DNA of 64,000 bases from Floccularia luteovirens (lineage: Eukaryota > Basidiomycota > Agaricomycetes > Agaricales > Squamanitaceae), in the NCBI GenBank assembly GCA_009739215.1, contig VSJF01000006.1, forward strand, positions 1,612,001 to 1,676,000, given 5' to 3'. Below the pieces are notes generated by a model. It ran no database searches. It worked only from the letters and a program-made list of their open reading frames with translations, and was not told the DNA's origin. Positions 34,396-46,451 of this stretch are shown here, piece by piece (positions within the stretch are counted from its first letter, which is position 1; every line of letters begins with the position of its first letter). Both the position numbers and the translations under genes were made by a program.

Positions 34396-37300
34396 TCACA
34401 CAATAGCTTCTCCCGCCACGCAACCCATTAACAGCGGATCAACCGTACCAGCAGTTTTCTTATCCAACCACTCGTCCAGCTCTTCAAACAGCTGCATAGC
34501 AACACCACCTTCTGATTTGAAGGCTTTCTTAGCAGGCCACACACCCTTCTCCTGTAACCCGATGAAATTCACGTGGAGGCCGTCGTCCATTGTGTCAGGG
34601 GTTAATTTGATAGTGAGATCGACAGACCAGGTGTCTATACCATAGAATGAAGCTTCTCTAATGAAGTGGCGTGCGTTCTCGTTAGGGGGGTTATTGTCTA
34701 GGGTCCATTTTAATACATGAGCATCAAAGGCGATTACTATTGACAATATTTTACATTAAATTTCGTCATTAGTCAGGAAAGGAGAAAGCGCACCAGTCCA
34801 GATAAGACCAGGATGAGATACTTGTATTGTCAACGTCCTTGTCTCGGACGCAAGATCTCTAGTTATCGTTGACAGCGACGACATTGAATTTAGTTTCGTG
34901 CAACCACGGCGACACGTATTCGGGATCAACAGACAAGGGAACTTTGTACGCTTTTAAGAACTGATGCAAAAGTTTATTAGGTGTATGCGTGATTATTAGA
35001 GCCGCACTCACGGTAGAAAAAGGGTAAAGCCCATCCCAATCTGGATTACGATTGTCCATGACAAGGGGCAAGGGTTGTACATCGGCAGTTACAAATTCTT
35101 TAACAATGTCGTTGACCAAAGACTCAAATCCAGGTGCACCGTCTGCTGCCGCAATGTGCATATGTTGCTCATTTGTCACTATCTGAAAATAAAGGCATGT
35201 CAGACGGTTACAAGGAAGTAAAAGTGGAAGTACTACATTTTCTATATGCAAAACGAACATCCTTTTTTGATGCATATCATCAAAGGGTTCCTTCATTGCG
35301 AAGAGAGCCATCGCTACCACAGTGAGGATGGTCATCAATGTTATTCCTTTACGTAGTGACCGGAGGCCGAATCTTCGCGCGAATGGCAGCAATAAAGGAA
35401 GAGCTAGAGAACCAACTGCGGCAACGATAGTAGCAATGATGGAATCAGCAGGTGCTTCACCACCAATTCTACCGGTCTGGGTCACAATATAATCATTGAG
35501 TGTTCGTGAAAACAACAAAACACCACATACCAAAGGTACAAACACTTCAGATATAGGAAGCATGACAAGCGTTCCTGTAGAAAGAGGGAGGAATTGACCC
35601 AAAGCGTACGTCCATAAGGAGAGGTCCTTGTTATTTCCTACATACAGCCAATTGAAGGCGAAAGCAATGCAAAGCGGCAGCCCCGAGAGGAAGAAGAGTC
35701 CGGCAGACCCAATGTTCATCAACTGTACTGCAACAGCAAGGAAACATTGTAATAGGATCGTTGCGGAGAAAACAGAAGATTCGCGAACGTCAGGGATGAG
35801 ATATTGGGAAAGTAATGCGCCTGTATTCACTTGTGTTAGAACATGGATGGAGTTTTGTGTTGGAACACATACCAAGGACAGCTGGTGGCCCATACAGGCC
35901 AATTGGTGCAAAGGGGCTTGCGAACCAACTCATACCCTTGTTCAATCCGAAACGCATGACCAAAGCAACGAGGTTGGGGACGAGCAATGTGCAAAGCAAC
36001 CCAGAAACAACCGCTGCAGCGCCTCTCGCTTGTTCTACCCATACACCATTACCTTTCTTCATCGCTGGAGCAGGATCGACGAATGTCAACTCTACTAGTA
36101 GAGCGGCACCCAAAAGCAGGGCCGAATACATGATTTTCGCGGTCGCAAAGGAATAAATGAAGAAATGACCAAAGTGAGAAAAGAAAACTGTAGAAGGTGG
36201 GGTGTAGCCCTCAATCAAGGATGGTAGGGGTGAGCCCTCTGCAGAGAGAAATCTCATCAAAGCAAGGGTATTTTCACCCATGTTCTAAGTAACTGGTGAG
36301 AGAAAGAGGGGAATTAGAGTGTTTGCCAGTTACCTGAGCGACACCAGCCTCGATATTTTCAACGAGATCCTAATCATAATTAATGTTTAACATCAGTATA
36401 ATCTGCTGCTAAGAAATGAAACACCTTTCGCATGTGATACAGATAACTATTTCCGACGATGGCCATCTGGGATGAATTAGTATATGAATACCTTTATCAA
36501 TAAAGTTACGTACATCCAAACCAGTCACATTGAGATATTCTTCGAATTGACGAAAGTCGGTACTACGAAGTATGAGCTAAAAGTTCTAGAAAGACATTGA
36601 CCCCACCCAGATGAACGATTAAACGCACTCAGATAGGATAATTCCGGAGCTAAAGACATCGTTGGCAAAGACGGCACCGAAGGGCCTGTTTGTGTTTGCA
36701 ATGAGAACAAGTTACAATGTCGAGTCAAGATCAATGCATACCGAGGCACATGAAAGTAAGCTTCTATCATTTGTTGAGATGTAGCTTGAAACAACAATTC
36801 ACGTCCGGTAGTTCCCGCAGCTGTTGATGGTTAGATTTATTGGCAAACTCATGGTCTAAATAGAAATACCTTCAAGATTGATGACAGCACGTACACTAGA
36901 AAAATAGTCGTTAATGAGAGAGTACATATTGAATTGAGATAACCGTACGTGGATGCGGTGGGGTGTTGGGTTGAGTATAAATGAGAGCCATCTTGTAAAG
37001 ACTCCTCTGCGTGATTGAAAACTGTAGCATATACTTAGTAAACTCGTAGTTTTGCTGCTTGGAAAATACATACGAAGTATGATGGCGTGCTTCGGTGACC
37101 ATCCGGGTGTATCGACGAGGACGCGCATACAGTCTAACATGACACCGACGGATATGGCGTCATCTGCAGCCCCAGGGCTTGGAAGTGTACTGTCCAAATG
37201 AGCATTCACAAGAACAGCATGTTCTTTTCCTTCTGGTGTACCATCTGATATTCGTATTATAATGTTAGTTAAATTTACGTAGGTCTTGTACAGGCGTTTG

Positions 37301-37844
37301 TTCATCATGTCAAAACTGAGGACCACCCCGTTAATACAATTCCAACTAATATAAAGCAAAGGGACGCACCGGTGACTGCCACTGCCTTCCTGTCTCCAAA
37401 CTTCGCATTCCAACTTCCTACCACTCTCTGCGACTACTCGTTCGCAATGTTTTTGAGCTTCCTCCGCTTGTTGAACCATATACCTGTCTGCTAATGCATG
37501 TTCGGAAGTTCCGACTGTACGAAAACCTATTTCTTCTGAAAGGTATTTTGCAAAGCCTAGGATGCGACTTTCGGAGATTTGAGACAGGTTCGTCACAGGA
37601 TCCACACTTGGGAGGTGCGATGGATGATATTCAGTATGTAGCATAAGAGTTGCCAAAACACTCACAGATCAGTCAAAGGCTCTGGAAGGGCTGCAAAAAA
37701 GGTATTAAAAGTTATTGTCTTCCAGGATTTCCATCGTTACTCACAAAAATGTTGGGTGAAAGCAATCCATGGGGCCACGATTAGAATTGGGGATAGCACC
37801 AGTAGGGAGCGGAGGGGACCCCAGTGAGTATGGCTGGAGCTCAT
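34396..37844 (-). CDS. Vacuolar membrane M28 metalloprotease (Pff1-like)
   Basis: The start at 37844 gives MSSSHTHWGPLRSLLVLSP and the first membrane helix (LLVLSPILIVAPWIAF), spliced to the PEPLTDL region. The M28 peptidase domain follows: ILGFAKYLSEEIGFRTVGTSEHALADRYM, NAHLDSTLPSPGAADDAISVGVMLD (zinc ligands His and Asp), FNHAEESLQDGS (catalytic and ligand Glu pair), AVINLEGI. After YEFRQFEEYLNVTGLD and YLYHMRKDLVENIE comes a long membrane part with about eight hydrophobic helices (for example IMYSALLLGAALLVELTF), then a luminal C-terminal domain ending LLMGCVAGEAIV. The layout (one helix, protease, multi-pass membrane, luminal tail) is that of the fungal vacuolar membrane protease. About a dozen short introns. 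Identity firm, splice sites approximate. Confidence 0.88.
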
Positions 37845-38240
37845 AGTGGAGTGGAGGGAAAGGGGAGAAGCGTACTACGCGTGGACAGACCGTGAAGATA
37901 AAAGCATTTTGGAAACGGTGATCGGTCAAACTAGGGCATAGCGGTGCTGCTGACAATTGTAACATGACTTGTTGGGCCCACTAGCGAAGATCAGTCTACC
38001 CCGGTTGACCTGTTTAGGGCCCGGTCTCAGTTCAACATCGCAGCAACCTAAACTACTTCCCGGACATTAGACCCATAAGACAGTAGCACTGCAATACATA
38101 CATTGTACTCGGTATTTTTTTTTCAAAGGTCCTTGCAATCATTATTTTTGGGCATGAAAAAGGGGTTAGCAATCCCCAATTGGCCTTAAAAATTATGTAA
38201 TCCCATAATCATAATCTAATCTCCTTCAACATCGACACTC
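37845..38240. promoter_or_regulatory. Divergent promoter region between the protease and Vps28 genes
   Basis: The 396-bp gap separates starts at 37844 (-) and 38241 (+). It contains a T-run (about 38118-38126) and A/T-rich DNA just before the Vps28 start. No coding sequence seen. Confidence 0.5.
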
Positions 38241-39177
38241 ATGTCGGCCTCCGCTGGTCCCATCTCGCTGGATGAAGAAGCACGTCTTTACACCTCAAAT
38301 GCAGAGCGCGAAAAATATAACCTTCTTGCCACCCTTTTTGGCATTATAGTTGCTCTCGATTATCTTGAACGTGCGTACGTCCGAGATTCTATCACAGCAG
38401 CAGAGTGCGTCCACCTTTTCTTTGCACATCTGCGATAAGCTGAGCTGCGCACCTTGTAATCGAAGAGATACTCGCCGGCATGTACTCGTCTCTTGTCGCA
38501 ATACAAGACGATGTTGAAACTTGTGGGTGATGAAGTGCCCTCGATCGAACAATTCATGACACGTTACAGAGTACCACATTGAACATTTCCTTATTATGAC
38601 TGGCATATGCTTATACCAAGTCTTGCAGATGGATCACCCTGCAGCGTTGCATAGAATCAAAGTCGGAGTTCCTGCAACAGTGGAACATTCAAGCGAAGCA
38701 GGTCCTGAGACCGGAAAATGGGTTGCGGAGACTACCCAGGTCGGTTGGCAAGCTGGCTGCGGAGCACGGCTCCACAACTTACTATTTTATATAGGGCTTC
38801 ATCACCTTTATGGATGCACTGAAACTCCGACTTCGCGCAAAAGACCAGCTCCATCCCATTTTGCAGGAGCTTGTAACCAGCTATGCCAGGTTCAAGGGTA
38901 GCAAGGATTGGGAAGGTCGGAGTAGAATGGTCTCATGGTACGAGGAATCGCATCATTGAATTTGTTTATACAAGCGAAAATATGTTCAAAGGCTCATAAC
39001 TCTCAACGGAATGAAAGCTTCAGAAGAACTCACTGATGAGCAGTCTCGACAGGTATATTGTTTACAAATACTTTTCCCCTGATCTTACGCTTTATCTAGT
39101 TATTGTTCGATGTTGACCACGCTTATGCTGAATTCTTCCGGAGTCTTAGTGGAGGCAAAGTTGGCACAGATCATTAG
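38241..39177 (+). CDS. VPS28: ESCRT-I subunit Vps28
   Basis: The start at 38241 gives SLDEEARLYTSNAEREKYNLLATLFGIIVALDYLERAYVRDSITAAE, the conserved Vps28 N-terminus. A GTGCGT...GAAGAG intron joins to YSPACTRLLSQYKTMLKLVGDEVPSIEQFMTRYR. Later exons give ALHRIKVGVPATVEH, FITFMDALKLRLRAKDQLHPILQELVTSYARF (the start of the C-terminal four-helix domain), LITLNGMKASEELTDEQSRQ and LLFDVDHAYAEFFRSL. The TAG stop is at 39175-39177. Known role: core of ESCRT-I, sorting ubiquitinated cargo into multivesicular bodies; the C-terminal domain recruits ESCRT-II. All expected blocks are present in order. High confidence. Confidence 0.95.
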
Positions 39178-40026
39178 CAGCTAATTCCGTACACATCTTG
39201 TTGTGTGCCCGCATTAATTCTGAATATTTCCACCAATGGTATTACTTTATTGTATTGAGACGTGATATATATGAGGCACCGAGATTAACTACCTTATGGA
39301 CTCCGACCACAAGGTGCAGTTGCAATTCATTGGCGTTAAATATCTTCCTGCTTGAAAGCCTCCAACATCCTGACATGTTCCAATAGCTAATTTCTGGCAG
39401 GTAACTGACCCACTCGATGTGCAGTTCATACTTATCGATCAAAAGCTTATTTTATATATTGTACCTGGGCCTCGGTGACACGGATCCTGAGGCCTGATTG
39501 GGTACTCCATAACCGAAATGCATTGCTCAGATCTTTGGGGCAGTGCATATCTATAGAACTTGAAAACAGCCATCTAGAACACCTCTGGACTGGGACAAGT
39601 GTAAGTTATCTCTGTCCATCACTATGTCTATATGAAGAAAAGTATCGCTTAGCAACTGGTGGCGAGAGTTGTGCTACCAATCATTGGCCTTTGGTCCTTA
39701 TGAAGCTCATACCAAGTCAGCTAGTCATGCCCCATTTTACATTCTGCCCTTCCATCTCATGCTTCCACAGTCCGCATGTTACCGTTAAAGGGCAAGTGAT
39801 AGGTGGGTCTACAGGCACCTGGCGATCGTGAGCAGCTAATTGTCTAGAGAAACACTCGGAGAGCACATGATTATGCGATACCCTGCCTCCCTGTGGCCCG
39901 CCGGCTGTATAAATCTGTACGTACATATGTCAGTTTCTTACTTTTGGATCATCTTATCTTGTCTCCTTGAGACACGGATTCTCAACACCCCCTCGTCCGA
40001 CTTTACTGTCCTTAATTTGACACTGC
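39178..40026. other. Gap between Vps28 and the first F-box gene
   Basis: 850 bp without a recognisable gene. The open frames at 39475-39831 (+) and 39717-39926 (-) overlap in opposite directions and show no motif. The right end is the promoter of the first F-box gene. Confidence 0.35.
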
Positions 40027-41349
40027 ATGGACACATTTCCTCTACCCGCAGAGCTCATTGACTACGTGATCGATTTCTTACATGATGATGATAAGGCTCT
40101 CAAATCGTGCTGTCTCGTTTCTCGAGCCTGGGTTCCTTCGAGTCGTCGACATTTATTTCGAAAAATTTCTCTTAACCCTCCCACTCATTACGGAGAATAT
40201 AGTAGGGGCTGGCTGGAGACGGGATGTCATCGTTTGTACAAAGTCCTCGATGCTTCGTCATACCTAGCTTCATACATCGAAGAACTCGTCATATGCGATG
40301 ATAGCCCTCGAATAGCATGGATTTGGACTCCGGATGAATCCTCTTTGCCATGCCTTCTTCGCAACCTTACATCATTACGCCGCTTGTCTATGACGTTTCC
40401 TACAAATACATTTGTTTTCGATAATCTCTGGCCGCCGGAGACTTTGCGAGCAGTTGCAGATGCTGTGTCAGCTATGCCCATCGAGGAGCTATCTTTCAAA
40501 AATTTTGCATTCCACCATCCCCTAGATCTTATGAAAGCTTTGCGCTGTTTCCCGAATCTCAAGGTTCTTCATTTGGACAACATAGAATTTGTACGATGGA
40601 TCAATAGCTTTGCGCCAGGATCTGTTATCCTTGAGAACACTTTCCCAAAGGTGGCCGTGAGAGCACACCCAGAAACGCTTACATTAGATACGAGACTTGC
40701 TGGGTTGATCCTCGAATGCTTCATACATCCCCGGTCACCTATCTCATTATCAAAAGTTCGTCACCTGGATCTGAAGATTCTGAAGATTTCGGACCACTTT
40801 AGCACGTATGCAGAACTCCTTCACCATACATCTTCTCTCGAGTGTTTGGAAATCCAGTTGATGTCCACTGGTACGGTCAATATAATATTTCATTCACAGC
40901 CAATTCTCACAAGCCTTATAGTGGAATTTGACCAGCGTTGGGATCTGAATAATTTAATGGATCTCAGCGTAGTTCCGCATTTGAACTGTTTGATCATTAG
41001 GGTTGAAATGCTCCTTGGTCGTTCAGATCCTCTTCCTTGGCTTTATGCCTTATTCTCCACTGTACCTGCGGAAAATTCCTTAAAGGAAATTTTCATTGCT
41101 GCCGTTATCGACAATCCACCTCCATACGTGACCCCATCTATATATCGAAGGTGTTTAGATGGCTGGAACGAACTAGATAAACTGCTTTCCCAGCCTCAAT
41201 TCTCATCTTTGGAGAGACTACGAATTGATTTTGATTTGGATGATCCATTCAACGAGGGGAGTATGGGGCATATGTGGGAAGATATGGTCTTGGAGTTGCA
41301 ATTATTAACCAAGACTGGATACTTGGAAGTTGATTCTGCTTATCTCTGA
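40027..41349 (+). CDS. F-box protein, tandem array member 1
   Basis: A single uninterrupted 440-residue reading frame. It opens MDTFPLPAELIDYVIDFLHDD and continues KSCCLVSRAWVPSSRRHLF, an F-box of the Agaricomycete type. Leucine-patterned repeats follow (LRRLSMTFP, IEELSFKNF, LKVLHLDNIEF, LECLEIQL, LNCLIIRVEMLL), then a conserved block DPLPWLYALFSTV and the end LERLRIDFDLDDPF. Known role of such proteins: SCF ubiquitin-ligase adaptors, although many in these expanded families are uncharacterised. The next two genes on the same strand (41792 and 43524) share the same layout and block order, so this is a local tandem duplication. No intron is needed here. Confidence 0.85.
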   Translation: MDTFPLPAELIDYVIDFLHDDDKALKSCCLVSRAWVPSSRRHLFRKISLNPPTHYGEYSRGWLETGCHRLYKVLDASSYLASYIEELVICDDSPRIAWIWTPDESSLPCLLRNLTSLRRLSMTFPTNTFVFDNLWPPETLRAVADAVSAMPIEELSFKNFAFHHPLDLMKALRCFPNLKVLHLDNIEFVRWINSFAPGSVILENTFPKVAVRAHPETLTLDTRLAGLILECFIHPRSPISLSKVRHLDLKILKISDHFSTYAELLHHTSSLECLEIQLMSTGTVNIIFHSQPILTSLIVEFDQRWDLNNLMDLSVVPHLNCLIIRVEMLLGRSDPLPWLYALFSTVPAENSLKEIFIAAVIDNPPPYVTPSIYRRCLDGWNELDKLLSQPQFSSLERLRIDFDLDDPFNEGSMGHMWEDMVLELQLLTKTGYLEVDSAYL

Positions 41350-41791
41350 GCAGCGAATACTATTCAAAATCTATTCCCCCCTGTCGCCATTCCCACTGGA
41401 ACCTGACTTATTTTTGCGTCATTTCTTGTCCAGAATACTCCCGTTATATTTCCCTCGTTCATATGCTCTCTCCTACATTATTAGCAGCCGGACACAGGCC
41501 CACAATTGATCCGCGATGATAACCGGGACCATGACGTTTTTTGGGGGAAATTCGAAATTCACGTGTGAAGACGTTGTATACCGACCCTGGAATACCGGGG
41601 GAAGTGTCGTTGAATGATGACAGCAGCTGTTTGTCGAGGCTTGGTGTAAACCTTCAAATCAAATATACATTCGGCCTGTCTAATGCCCTGAGTACTTGAG
41701 AACTATTCTACAGACCTGTGATTGCGCTTTTCCACACTGCCCCTCTGTTCTTCTTCAATACCACAACACTCACATATCTCTTTCGTGTCCC
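41350..41791. other. Spacer between F-box array members 1 and 2
   Basis: 440 bp serving as 3' flank and promoter. No coding sequence recognised. Confidence 0.35.
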
Positions 41792-43095
41792 ATGGCTGCA
41801 AGGCCTACACTTCCTGTGGAGCTCCTCGAATGCGTTGTGGACTATTTACACGACGATTTGCGAAATCTCAAGTCATGTTGTTTGGTTGCAAAGTCTTGGG
41901 TTCCTTCCAGTCGTTTCCACCTATTCCATCGCATAGAGCTTCGCGCACCACGAGAAGGAAGGGAAACGACATGTTACAAATTGCACCAAGTCTTGGAGGT
42001 ATCTCCAGACATTGCATCATATGTGACGGAGGTCGTGGTGTATGAAACAAGCCCACGCATCGCCAAAGGAACATGGATTGGACATGAACCAACTCTTCCC
42101 ATTGTTCTCAGCAAACTCAAGTACCTACGATACCTTAGCATCTTGATACCTCCCTCTACTTGGAAGATACTCGCGATGAGATGGCCAGAAAAAACTATAC
42201 CCGCAATAACTGCTGCATTGGCGAGTACCTCTTTAACAGAACTCAAGCTTCACAGGCCATTCTTTACACATCCAGGTCATCTATTCCTCATGATAAAATC
42301 CTGTCCCAATCTCAAGCATCTCATAGTCGACCTTCCGGAGTTTCAGGACTCTGTAGTGACCGCGACACCGAATTTATTATTCCAGTCTACTGAGGTCTTC
42401 AGCGATAATAGCCGCAAAGTCAAACTTGAAATGCTCCACTTAGATGCAGAGGACTCGGCATTGATAGCTGACTGTATGGTTCATCCACTTTCGCCAATTG
42501 ATTTGACGACAATCACTCGCTTTTCTATCCGAATGCCTGATAACTTCTCTTCATACGCTACTTTATTGCGTAATATGCCGGCTCTGACATCTCTGGAAAT
42601 TTTGATGGGGTCAGCAGGTATGTCAGATAAATATGTCAATTATATGCGCCTGAATTGTCCCTAGTAGACTTTGATAGGCATTGGTCGCTAACAAATCCGA
42701 TAGATTTGAGCTTCAATCCTTTACTCGAAGACCTACATTTGGAGGTCAAAGTCATGCTTGATAGGCACGACCCCTTGCCTTGGTTGCACGCCCTCCTTTC
42801 TACTGTTCAGCCTGGCAATCATCTACAGGAAATTCGGCTTGTAGCGACTATAGATATGCCTCCACCATATTTAACAATTCCCGTCTACGAAAGAAGTTTG
42901 GCTGGGTGGCAAAGTCTTGATTCACTCCTGAATATGGCCACTTTTGATACATTACGAAGGTTTCGACTTGATTTTAGTCTTGATAACCCCATCGACGACC
43001 GGATTGTGCCAAGAATTGCGCAGGATTTTATTCTGCAACTGGACGCGTTGCACAGGAAAGGCGTTCTTGAGGTTGATGTTTGCGAGGTTCGGTAA
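41792..43095 (+). CDS. F-box protein, tandem array member 2
   Basis: The ATG at 41792 gives MAARPTLPVELLECVVDYLHDD and KSCCLVAKSWVPSSRFHLF, closely matching array member 1. Leucine-patterned repeats follow, and the frame runs to a stop at 42662-42664. Removing a 47-bp GTATGT...CCCTAG segment (about 42618-42664) restores the frame and leads into VDFDRHWSLTNPIDLS, then DPLPWLHALLSTV and the end at 43095. In member 1 the matching stretch is coding and has no intron. So this is either a short intron particular to this copy or a 1-2 bp frameshift that happens to lie between a GT and an AG. Otherwise full length. Confidence 0.75.
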
Positions 43096-43523
43096 TGGAG
43101 ATAGTACGACCTTCTGTCCTGTCACTGCATCACTCGCTTCCTTATTTTGGCAACCCCTCAGTCCCCGGCTGGGATCATTCCCCAACAGATCATCATCAGC
43201 TGCTTAACGGCCCAACAAATATGGATGGTTTGAGCTACATACACACGAATAACGTCACTTATATGGGACAGTTTCTTGAAGTGGAAAATTCAACATCTCA
43301 GCAATCAGGAGCACCTTTTTTTTATTTTCCAGGCTCGGCAAATGACGTTTCCATACACAGCCATCATCAATCCCCCAGAACAGTCCCAGTCCTCCGGTTA
43401 ACAAAACCCCGGTCCTCTTTGTCGCTGTTATATTTTATGATCTATGGGAATATCCGGCTGCCTGGCATAAATGCTTTATATCCAAGTGTCGTTATTCATC
43501 CCTTCCCTCGACGACTAGCCAAC
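43096..43523. other. Spacer between F-box array members 2 and 3
   Basis: 428 bp. It lies in an open frame that continues upstream from member 3, but that frame lacks conserved sequence before the MAVKLALPQ start. Taken as promoter DNA. Confidence 0.4.
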
Positions 43524-44823
43524 ATGGCAGTCAAACTAGCTCTCCCTCAAGAGCTTTTTGATAATGTTATTGGTCACTTCTACGACGACCGCATCGTCCT
43601 TGAAAAATGTGCACTTGTTTGCCGAGCTTGGCTCCAGACCTGCCGTTCGCACATCTTCCATCGAGTTTCGCTCACCCCTCCAAAACCAACTCGTCATAAC
43701 AAGGGGACCAACAGAAGTGTTACTGCGTCACAACGACTTTATAAACTACTGGAAACGACCCCTGACATCATACCTCATATTCGAGAGTTAGATATATGTG
43801 AAGGAATAGTTGGCCGCGAATGGATGGCACATGATAGGAACCTCCCCGTCCTCCTTCGCTCAATGACGAACCTTTGTCGGTTCGAGTTGAGGCAGTCGGC
43901 ATCGATGCGTATTGTGTGGCAGGACCTTCCACGTAGTCTGCGGGATAGCCTTATCCATATTTTTAGGCCAGAAATCACTGATAGACCTGAAATTAGTAGG
44001 GTTGGTCGTGGGGGAGGTAGAGGAGTTTCAGCGACTTTTGAGGCATTGCAAGGAACCTGAGGACTTTATGGGTTGACCATGTGGTTGTTGGCGGAGATAC
44101 GTCGCGGACAACGGCTTTCAAGCTGATAACACGCCTGTTAGTACAGAGGGCAGTCATTGCCATTAGACGTTTTAACGCTTGGACCAAGAACATCGACAGC
44201 CATAGTTTCTTACCTCCTCCATCCAGGTTCAAATATTGATTTGACCAGTGTTCGTCGCCTTAGCATTGCCATGTCGAGTGACTTTGCTGGACTATGCAAG
44301 ACTCCTACGATCAATGCCAATGTTGAAGTACCTGGAAATCGTCCTTATGAACGACATAGATCTGGAGTCGTATTGGATACTCCCACTCACAGATCGTTTC
44401 GACCTATCATACAATCCCCGTATTGAGACACTAGAAATCAAGATCGATGTCATTCAGAAGCAGCACGATCCCCTACCTTGGTTATGTGCACTTTTTCGAA
44501 CTTACGCACCTTCCCCACATTCCGATTCTCGTCCATGCGTTAACACATTGGAAGATATCTGGATCGTATACGCCATCTATCTACCGGCACCATACATGGA
44601 TCGTTCTGTGGGTACCACCATATTTGATGGGTGGCTTGAAATAGATGGTGTCTTGACCGGAGGAGGATATGAAGCACTCAAGTGGGTGCGTTTGGATTTC
44701 ATGCTCGAAAATCCAATCGGTTTTGGAGTTGCCCCACGCTTCCTGGCCGAAGTTAATCTGCAAAGCCCAGTTCTGGATGCCAGAGGGATGCTCATGATTG
44801 ACGCATTTGACACGAGTGCATAA
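43524..44823 (+). pseudogene. F-box protein, tandem array member 3, frame-broken
   Basis: The start at 43524 gives MAVKLALPQELFDNVIGHFYDD and KCALVCRAWLQTCRSHIFHRV, homologous to members 1 and 2. The first frame decays near 43990-44060. Homology to the paralogs then continues in other frames: VEEFQRLLRHC, then NLRTLWVDHVVV, then PLDVLTLGPRTSTAIVSYLLHP, then DYARLLRSMPMLKYLEIVLM. The last frame runs through HDPLPWLCALF and LKWVRLDFMLENPI to a stop at 44821-44823. I count at least three frame changes between 43990 and 44290, without good splice sites at each, so this is probably a pseudogene. Alternatively several small introns are present. Confidence 0.65.
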
Positions 44824-45025
44824 AAAGAAGCTTGAACATAAAACTAACTAGCTAGCTACAATATGTACTAGCTTTTATGGATTTTATATTTTGTACTAAA
44901 TTACTATACTGTAATGTGCAAACGCGATGATGTATTGTTACAAATTCTATGGAAATGCGACGATTAGATATCAGTACGAATGAATTAGCGATACAGGTCA
45001 GTAGCTGTGAGAATAGCTATATAGG

Positions 45026-46324
45026 TTAGTGATATATCCTTCCCATACCTCCACAAACCTCGCACGTTACGTTGAGAAGGAGTAAGTTTATGTTTCCTTT
45101 TCCATTGCAGCACCAACATAGCTGTCCTCCAAGACGAGCGTCACCTGCACTGTAAACCACCGCACCTGGAGGTGGTGGTCCAAATGCCGAAACAGTACGA
45201 GGGAGCGGGGGATGTGACCAGTGTCCAGGCATATGAGTTGGTGGTTGCAGGGGTTTCTGTAGCCGTTGTGGAGGGGCTGATTGAGGCGGGCGTGGTGGTA
45301 TCAAAAGTGGGCGCTGGAGTGTAGTGTTGGACGCGTCCGGGCGAGCTGATACACCCGCTCCATACGAGTATGCGAGGGGACCAGAAAACGGTTTCGCGTA
45401 TTTTGACCAACAACGCTTACACGGCTTACATGGGTTGGAGGCTATGTATCCGGTATTGAGACCTAAAGATAATAGATATGTAAGGGTATGCACATATATT
45501 CAGGAAAAGTAGGACTTACACTTGTCACACTCGTATCCTTTATTGTAAACAAGTAATTTTCCATCATTTAGTAACGGGTGTCCGGAAACAGGTGTTGTGG
45601 TCGGTGCCCCATCGTCTGGGGTATGACTACCTCCCGTGCTGTGGCTTCGAACGATTGAGCTAGAACTACTACTAGCATCTGGTGTATTCAAATTAGGAGG
45701 TGGACCTTCAGGTGGGGCATATGATCGCTCGGTCTCGTCACGTTCCTGGTTGGATGTTCCGACAGCGCCATCACCAGTTCCCGCAGCATAGAATTCCCTC
45801 GCAAAGTCCGATGTCGCCACTGGAATGGAGGTACTTTGGCGTCTGGCTGGGAGAGGCGGTGGAGACTGCGCAGATGAATGCCTTGGGGGCAGTAGTGGTA
45901 CCCCGTGAGACGACCGAGGAGGTACACTGTAGCCATGACTTGGTGTGCTATGCCCAGTATAGTTGGTTGCCACGCCTGAAGATCGAGGCCGAAACTCATT
46001 AGTTATATGCTGAAGGTCATTCGTGAGTCCTTGAATTTCGGTCCACAGCTGCCTTAGAGGATTACCGTCTGACCGACGGGGCTGGGGTGTAGCACTTGGT
46101 GCAGGTCTTGGTGTTTGTGCGACTGGTTGTTGAAATGGACGAGAAGGCCCTGAATCGAGTACTGTTTCACCTTGGCGGAAATCTGGAGCTGGTGTATATG
46201 GTGGTGGGTCCTCTTCTCCCTCAATGAAGGAATTTAGATTCCTGTTGTGATCGTTGTCAGGCACATCAGGCGGTGTCGATGAAGGTTGATTCGAGTTATG
46301 GTAGAGTGGAGGAGGCTCGAGCAT
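45026..46324 (-). CDS. Hua1-like proline-rich protein with zinc-binding cysteine motifs
   Basis: The start at 46324 gives MLEPPPLYHNSNQPSS, followed by a Pro/Ser-rich N-terminal part with PPPYTP (a PPxY motif that could bind WW domains). After LLVYNKGYECDK a short intron joins in frame to CLNTGYIASNPCKPCKRCWSKYAKPF. The C-terminus has a second cysteine cluster, CWCCNGKGN...CEVCGGMGRIYH. The paired Cys motifs with the closing CxxCxGxGR resemble the zinc-binding end of yeast Hua1, a cytoplasmic protein linked to ubiquitin ligase Rsp5 and actin patches. PPxY fits that association. Identification by motif, not alignment. Two exons. Confidence 0.7.
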
Positions 46325-46451
46325 GGGAGAAAGTGGTTAAAGTGGGAAGATGGGATTTGTATATATAAATCGTTGAACATCAGCGTCATCAGCTGATGTA
46401 ATGCAATCGGCCACTTCCCTGTTGCGTGTACAGCTTTGGACAGCTGTCGAC

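Noticed and set aside
34859..36281. Long minus-strand frames that could be taken as separate transporter-like genes
   Set aside because: They are the multi-pass membrane half of the M28 vacuolar protease. The exon order and joins continue from the protease domain.
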